Below are positions 59,402-64,000 of a stretch of 64,000 nt of DNA, in pieces. Below the pieces are notes generated by a model. That model did no database searches, was not told the origin of the DNA, and saw only the letters and a list, made by a program, of their open reading frames with translations. Source of the DNA: Paralithodes platypus (Eukaryota; Arthropoda; Malacostraca; Decapoda; Lithodidae); assembly GCA_032716605.1 (NCBI GenBank), contig CM064480.1, positions 27,208,129 through 27,272,128 on the forward strand, in the 5' to 3' direction. How positions within the stretch are numbered: position 1 is the first letter of the stretch; every line of letters starts with the position of its first letter. A program made the position numbers and the translations under genes.

Positions 59402-59952
59402 TTGCCAGTGAGTTTGCAACCTGAGTTGAGTTGCAAGATCAGTGTGTGTGCATTATCCCTGACAGACACCTATCCATTGCCCAAGGATCTGAGGGATAAG
59501 GAATGTCGTGAGTGGTCGTTGCCTGTAACTTTGCAACCTGTGTTAAGTGGCAAGATCAGTGAGTGTGTTGATTGCGAGAGTGTGTGTGCATTATCCCTGA
59601 CAGACGCCTATACCTTATCGAGAGTTGACGACACCATAGACCGCCTCGGGGCTGCATCGCCTATCACGAAGGTAGAACTAGTGAAAGGTTATTGGCAGGC
59701 CCCGTTGCCGGAAAGAGCGAAGAGAAATGCCAGTCTTGTGATGAACTGGGCAGTTTATCAGTGCCAGGTGTTGTTTTGCTGCCGAGACACAAGTTGGATG
59801 TGTGGCATGCTAAGGGCACTGATAATGTTTTGGCTGATTGTTTGTCACAGGAGGGTTTGTTTGCAGGAGAACCCTCGCCGTTCAGTCAGTGTGTGTTGAG
59901 AGTGGAGGAAAATAGGCTACATATATTTAAAGCCGAACAAAAACAACAATAA
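59402..59952 (+). pseudogene. RT and RNase H remnants
   Basis: Frame 59402-59899 contains RVDDTIDRLGAASPITKVEL and KGYWQAPLPERAK, the RT block around the first catalytic Asp, here TKVEL where the family has TKVDL. It is preceded by a duplicated ALSLTD.Y..(L)P/S phrase (about 59,450 and 59,590). The overlapping frame to 59,952 has LDVWHAKGTDNVLADCLSQE, the RNase H C-terminal motif. Most of RT is deleted. Confidence 0.8.
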
Positions 59953-60155
59953 AATTTAAAAATCAACATAAAACTCTTTCTGATATAGTAAATTTAAGTA
60001 TCTTTTGTTACAGCTGAAGCACTAGCTATTAGTGGGCTGAGTTTCGTAGAACTCGCTTTCGGAGCGTAACAATTTTAAGTTTTGCTATTGTGTTGAGGGG
60101 GTAAATATGTAAGTTTGTTTCATTTTATAAGTAAGTTTTTTTTGTGAAACATATA

Positions 60156-63100
60156 TGTTATGCCCTGTTTTTCTACAGGATTAACTTGGGTAATGTGAGT
60201 TCTAAATGACTGGGTATATAAGGCTGCATGCACAATACAAGGTATGAGGAATAGAGAACACAAAGAAACGCATGGTAACAAGATACACGATCACGTTTAT
60301 TGATATACCACTGCAGAATACTCGTGCAAGACAATATAATATAATTGAACAACACTAGCATAAGTGGATCTGGATGGAGCCTAGTCTCCCATTTCCAACG
60401 TTCAGGTATTAATCTTCTGATCACTGGCTTTAATTCAACAGGTTTATATACCGAAGACCATCAATGTTACTTATAGAATCATATTCACGGTTAGATTTAT
60501 TACTGGTAGCTCTGGTGCACAAGTAGTAGTTCACAGACTAGATTAGACACGCGTATTTTTAGAGCACGGGAATTCTAGTAACCTCAGGGGGTACTGATCT
60601 AAGTTTTATATTCTTGTCTCAGAAATACATAGAACGCAAATCAGTGGGCGAACATTCAGATATCACTAGGGTTTCACTTCTATGTAATAATATCTGGGTA
60701 TATGGTTGATTACGAGAGTTAGTATCGCCTGTTAATTAATGGACACTGATACGCTTAGCACTTCCTAATTGAATGGTTATATGAATTATTCTGGGGCAAA
60801 GATATAGCCACTTCGTAGAAATATTAATAAGTGAATCTCTAAACAGCACTGTAACAATGTAGTACTGATAAAGGGAATCTTGGGTAGTATCTGATGGGTC
60901 TGGTCCTGGTTATCTTGCGTCCATGATGTTGGGGGCTAACGACTGGTTCCGCGGCCGTCCAGGGGGTCCATATGTATGAAGTTCTCAAATACGTGGACAG
61001 GTCCTTCTATCCAAATCTGCCACGGAGCCTGCCAGCTCTGGAACTTACTTCTCAGTAACTAGCATGGATAGAGCTCAAGGTTAACTCTGGTGACCAACCT
61101 GGGTTGGTGTCTATCTTTCAACTGATTTTTCTGGGGGCTGGAACAGGGTTTATAGGCTCGGTTTTGGGCCCTGTAGGCCATAGGGATCTCGAGTCTTATG
61201 GACTTATTTGAGCTCTCAATAGATACGGGGACTAGGTAAGGTGGTGATTACTGTTGTGGCACATGGCTATAGGAAGCCCTCAATTTGTGATATAACTGAT
61301 CCTTAGTAAAAGGTACTATTTTGGCTATACTGGAAGTATTTAGGGGAGAGAGACTGGATCTACTTTGCGAGGAGGATGGGGACAGCTGTGATAGGAGCGT
61401 CTCTCTTAGATTGTTCAATCTTCATTCTATGGTATAGCTGAGGTGCTAATTTAGTGATCAGAGTATGCAAGAAAGGTAAATGGTTTATTGTGAGTTAATA
61501 GAGGTTAGTAAAGGTGTTAGTCATGCATGGTTATTTCATTGATAGGAAGAATTCCTGTGCTACCTGGCAATGACTCAGAAGTCAAAACAGGGGGTCAGGT
61601 ATACCTCCGCGGGGGTGGGGGTCTCCCTCCTCGGGTGGGTAAAAAAGGGGTAGCCGGGCGCTCTCTATCTGGGATGGTCGTCCGGCGGCTGTGGCTAGGG
61701 GCTTGCCATATCACCAGTGTTTGTAATAACCCTCTGTTTATGAGACAGATGTGGGTCTTCTTAATATCCAAACCGAAGGTGCCTTGGCTAGCTGGTTTTA
61801 ATCGGTTGGTTGTTAATCGTATGGTTTGCTGGATGTGGTGGAGACTGGTTGCTAACTGCCACATTTATCTGGAAGTATGGCAATAGAAGTTAGTTACTGG
61901 TGAGGCGGCTAGCCTCGCACCGACGACCATTGGGTGCAGGGTTGTGAATAGGTTGTAAGAGAATAGATGGCATGCAAGGGGTTAGTAAAGTTCTAATGTT
62001 GTTCTGGCCTATTAAGGGAAGGCAGGCTGGATAGGAGTATATATATAAAAGGTTGGAGAGCGTTAGCAACGGAAAAATCAAGGATCTTCAAGAGGTATGA
62101 GAGAGAGACTAGGTCGGACAGAGTCGAGAAGCGCGGGGTATTTTAATGAGAGGGGGGGGAAGTTCAGGGGGCTACAGGGAAATTTGACCCTAAGGTCTCT
62201 GGGCGTGGGTGTGGCATTAGGCTACAATTGATATTGGAGTTTGAAAGGACAGTGAAAGTACGTTAGCCAAATGCTACCGGGGGATGCAAATACGGGGTGG
62301 TATATGAGTCTGGAAAAGATAGAATCATGTGGACTGTGGGGCGGTGGGGGAGAAGGAGGTTAACTGTAGGTGTGTGCTTGACTGTGGATAAAGTAAGGAA
62401 AAACATGGTGTATTATTTCTCGTACATACGAGGGGTTATGGACCTATTATTTGACACGCTTTTTTGTACGTCTAGGTGTCCCTGGGAACTGCGTTTTCTA
62501 TGAAATATAGACCAAAGGAAAGCGGCAGTTCGTAGGGGTACTGCGTTATTGTTTCGAGGTACTATGATAGATACTGGTAACAAAGGTTATCTATACAATC
62601 TCTGGTTGGGGTAAGGATTACGTTACAGCATGGTGGCTAACATCTGTAGTCATGGCTGTCTAAGTCTTATGGGGGCAATGGTTCTATATCTTGGTGTACC
62701 CGTGGGTATCTTTAATTTCTTATGAGTTTGGACATGTGGTTACGAAGGAGGTAAGTGGAAGACGTATGACAATTGTGGAAAAGTAAATGGAAAAAGGTGA
62801 ACACAATGGCAGATAAAGATACTTAACCTAAGGATTGCATACATAGATTTTATGGGCGATGAGTCTTCAGAAACTTAGTCTGGCAAGACAAGATATGTTA
62901 GGGAATGTTAACATTAATACTTAAACTAAGGATTAAATACATAGATTTTATGGGGCGATGGGTCTTCAGAAACTTAGTCTGGCAAGACAAGATATGTTAG
63001 GGAATGTTCATATTAATACTTAACCTAAGGATTGAATACATAGATTTTATGGGGCGATGGGTCTTCAGAAACTTAGTCTGGCAAGACAAGATGTTAGGGA

Positions 63101-63700
63101 ATGTTAATATTAATACTTAACCTAAGGATTGGATACATAGATTTTATGGGGGCGATGGGTCTTCAGAAACTTAATCTGGCAAGACAAGGTATGTTAGGGT
63201 ATGTTAATATGAATATCTTAAACCTAGGGACAGCATGGGTGTATTAACTTCTAAGGTATATAACATCTACTTCTCGGATGTAAGAACATACATAGATATA
63301 ATTATGGCTGTCTGCTTTGTTGGCATTTGATATGAAGAATTCCTAGGCTCAACGTAGGGACAGGGCATGGGTGTTTTTTAATATGAATGTATATTCCTGT
63401 TCATCATCATGGTAGTTAGAAGTGTAGGACACGAGGGGGTACTGTACGTGAGGTGTGGAAAAATGGTCAGTTTAAAAGGGGTATGTAGGTGCGGCCTGGA
63501 GCTGCTTAGCCCTGCGGGCTTGGGCCTGTCTGAATTGGCTGGCTCGGTCAGCTGGTCCTTTCGTTCTGTGGACCTTTCCTTCGGGTGTTTCTGTGTGGTG
63601 TTCGCTCGTGGCTTCTGTGGTGGGCTTCTCGTTCTGGGGCATTTTACAATATGCTGTATTATTGTGCTGGGGTGGGGAGGTTAGGTGACGTGTGCCGATT
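60156..63700 (-). repeat. Nested long LTR (minus orientation)
   Basis: Begins TGTTATGCCCTG like the inverted LTR at 42990. It has GTGAGTTCT at the same distance and, farther in, GGCCGTCCAGGGGGTCC near 60,953, comparable with 46,885-46,905. It sits in the 3' region of the plus-strand Gypsy element. That element's own sequence (shared with the minus-strand relative, GCTATTGTGTTGAG.GGG near 60,080) precedes it. The right limit is approximate and no coding region is included. It looks like a solo LTR. Confidence 0.6.
62821..63214 (+). repeat. About 98-bp tandem repeat, four copies
   Basis: Units start at 62821, 62919, 63018 and 63115 (lengths 98, 99, 97 and about 98). Each has ACTTAACCTAAGGATTG, then ACATAGATTTTATGGG, then CTTCAGAAACTTA.TCTGG. 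They differ by a few substitutions and small indels. Located within the nested LTR. Confidence 0.92.
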
Positions 63701-63738
63701 TCAGATATCAGAACTTGCCTAATGTTAAGTGTCTAATA

Positions 63739-63750
63739 TCTTGGGGGGGG
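63739..63750 (+). promoter_or_regulatory. Polypurine tract of the plus-strand Gypsy element
   Basis: TCTTG followed by G8 directly precedes the 3' LTR start TGTGACAC at 63751. The minus-strand relative has TCTTG plus G9 at the equivalent place. Confidence 0.8.
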
Positions 63751-64000
63751 TGTGACACAGGTCAGCTCCCCAGCGACCACGAGGGGGTAGCGTGGCTCCC
63801 CATCCTCTTCTCCCCTCTCCCCAGGCAGTGTTATGGGCTGTAGGTTATTGATTAAGTTCTAGTTTCTTCCTAGTGCATCATAGTGTCACAGGTAGTCCAG
63901 AAATACTCTTTATTTTCACCTGTGACAACGGAAGTATTTTATATCGTTAGTAGAATGTAAGATGCATTGTGGAGGGAGAGAGAGCATAGCGCGAGCGTGG
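63751..64000 (+). repeat. 3' LTR, truncated by the window end
   Basis: 250 bp collinear with 54032-54281, about 97-98% identical by eye. The remainder and the right target duplication lie outside the window. Confidence 0.92.

Larger units (their letters stand above)
54032..64000 (+). mobile_element. Plus-strand Ty3/Gypsy element, incomplete at window edge
   Basis: 5' LTR 54032-55852, primer site, gag-protease frame with scrambled pol, RT/RNase H remnants, a nested long LTR (60156 to about 63,700), polypurine tract 63739-63750, and the first 250 bp of the 3' LTR. LTR termini TGTGAC...GTAACA and the leader match the minus-strand element at 22-31 kb, so the two are related families. Gag N-termini are homologous (YGLRCLATVL versus YGLQCLATAI). 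Confidence 0.88.

Overview
The window looks like a repeat-dense, intergenic stretch of an invertebrate nuclear genome. A malacostracan (decapod-like) crustacean is my best guess. The reasons are a DIRS1-like tyrosine-recombinase retrotransposon, CR1-type LINEs with an esterase ORF1, TTAA-type MITEs and abundant simple repeats; this is family-level inference and I cannot name a species. I found no convincing host protein-coding gene, rRNA or intact tRNA gene. Almost every long ORF belongs to a transposable element, and the content is a multi-level nest of elements.

Layout. 1-6.5 kb: tRNA-derived SINE pieces, two 480-bp TTAA-flanked MITEs, a seven-copy 67-bp tandem array and unassigned DNA. 6.5-7.9 kb: a broken LINE reverse transcriptase. 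9.66-31.67 kb: one CR1-type LINE of about 4.2 kb split into three parts by two later insertions. These are a 9.15-kb DIRS1-like element (11,811-20,963) with inverted terminal repeats and an internal complementary region, and an 8.7-kb minus-strand Ty3/Gypsy element (22,245-30,936) with 2.2-kb LTRs and a 4-bp target duplication. 31.7-47.2 kb: a second Ty3/Gypsy family with very long LTRs. It has a plus copy whose first LTR carries a 2.1-kb Harbinger-like element, and a tail-to-tail minus-strand LTR carrying a 617-bp foldback element. 47.2-47.8 kb: a stray integrase piece. 48.0-54.0 kb: a second CR1-type LINE on the minus strand, interrupted by an APE-type LINE, by a tRNA-derived SINE, and at its ORF1 end by a plus-strand Ty3/Gypsy element that runs off the right edge (54,032 onward). 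That last element contains another long-LTR insertion (60,156 to about 63.7 kb).

How the parts relate. Insertion order can be read from the interruptions: the CR1 LINEs are oldest, then the LTR and DIRS elements, then the MITEs and SINEs. The two Ty3/Gypsy elements with TGTGAC...GTAACA LTRs are related and share leader, primer-binding and polypurine sequences. In one of them integrase lies upstream of RNase H, as in Gmr1-type elements, and the other agrees; both lack essential pol parts although their LTRs are nearly identical, so they probably moved with enzymes supplied by other copies. The DIRS1-like element is the best preserved. It has a gag-like ORF with an RS-rich segment, a canonical A AAA AAC slippery heptamer directly before the ORF1 stop with the RT/RNase H/recombinase frame open in -1, and all four tyrosine-recombinase residues.

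The most interesting leads are the DIRS frameshift signal, the frame switch at a G6 run in its pol region, two different TTAA MITEs occupying the same site in the two LTRs of one element, and a duplicated hairpin in the CR1 3' UTR.
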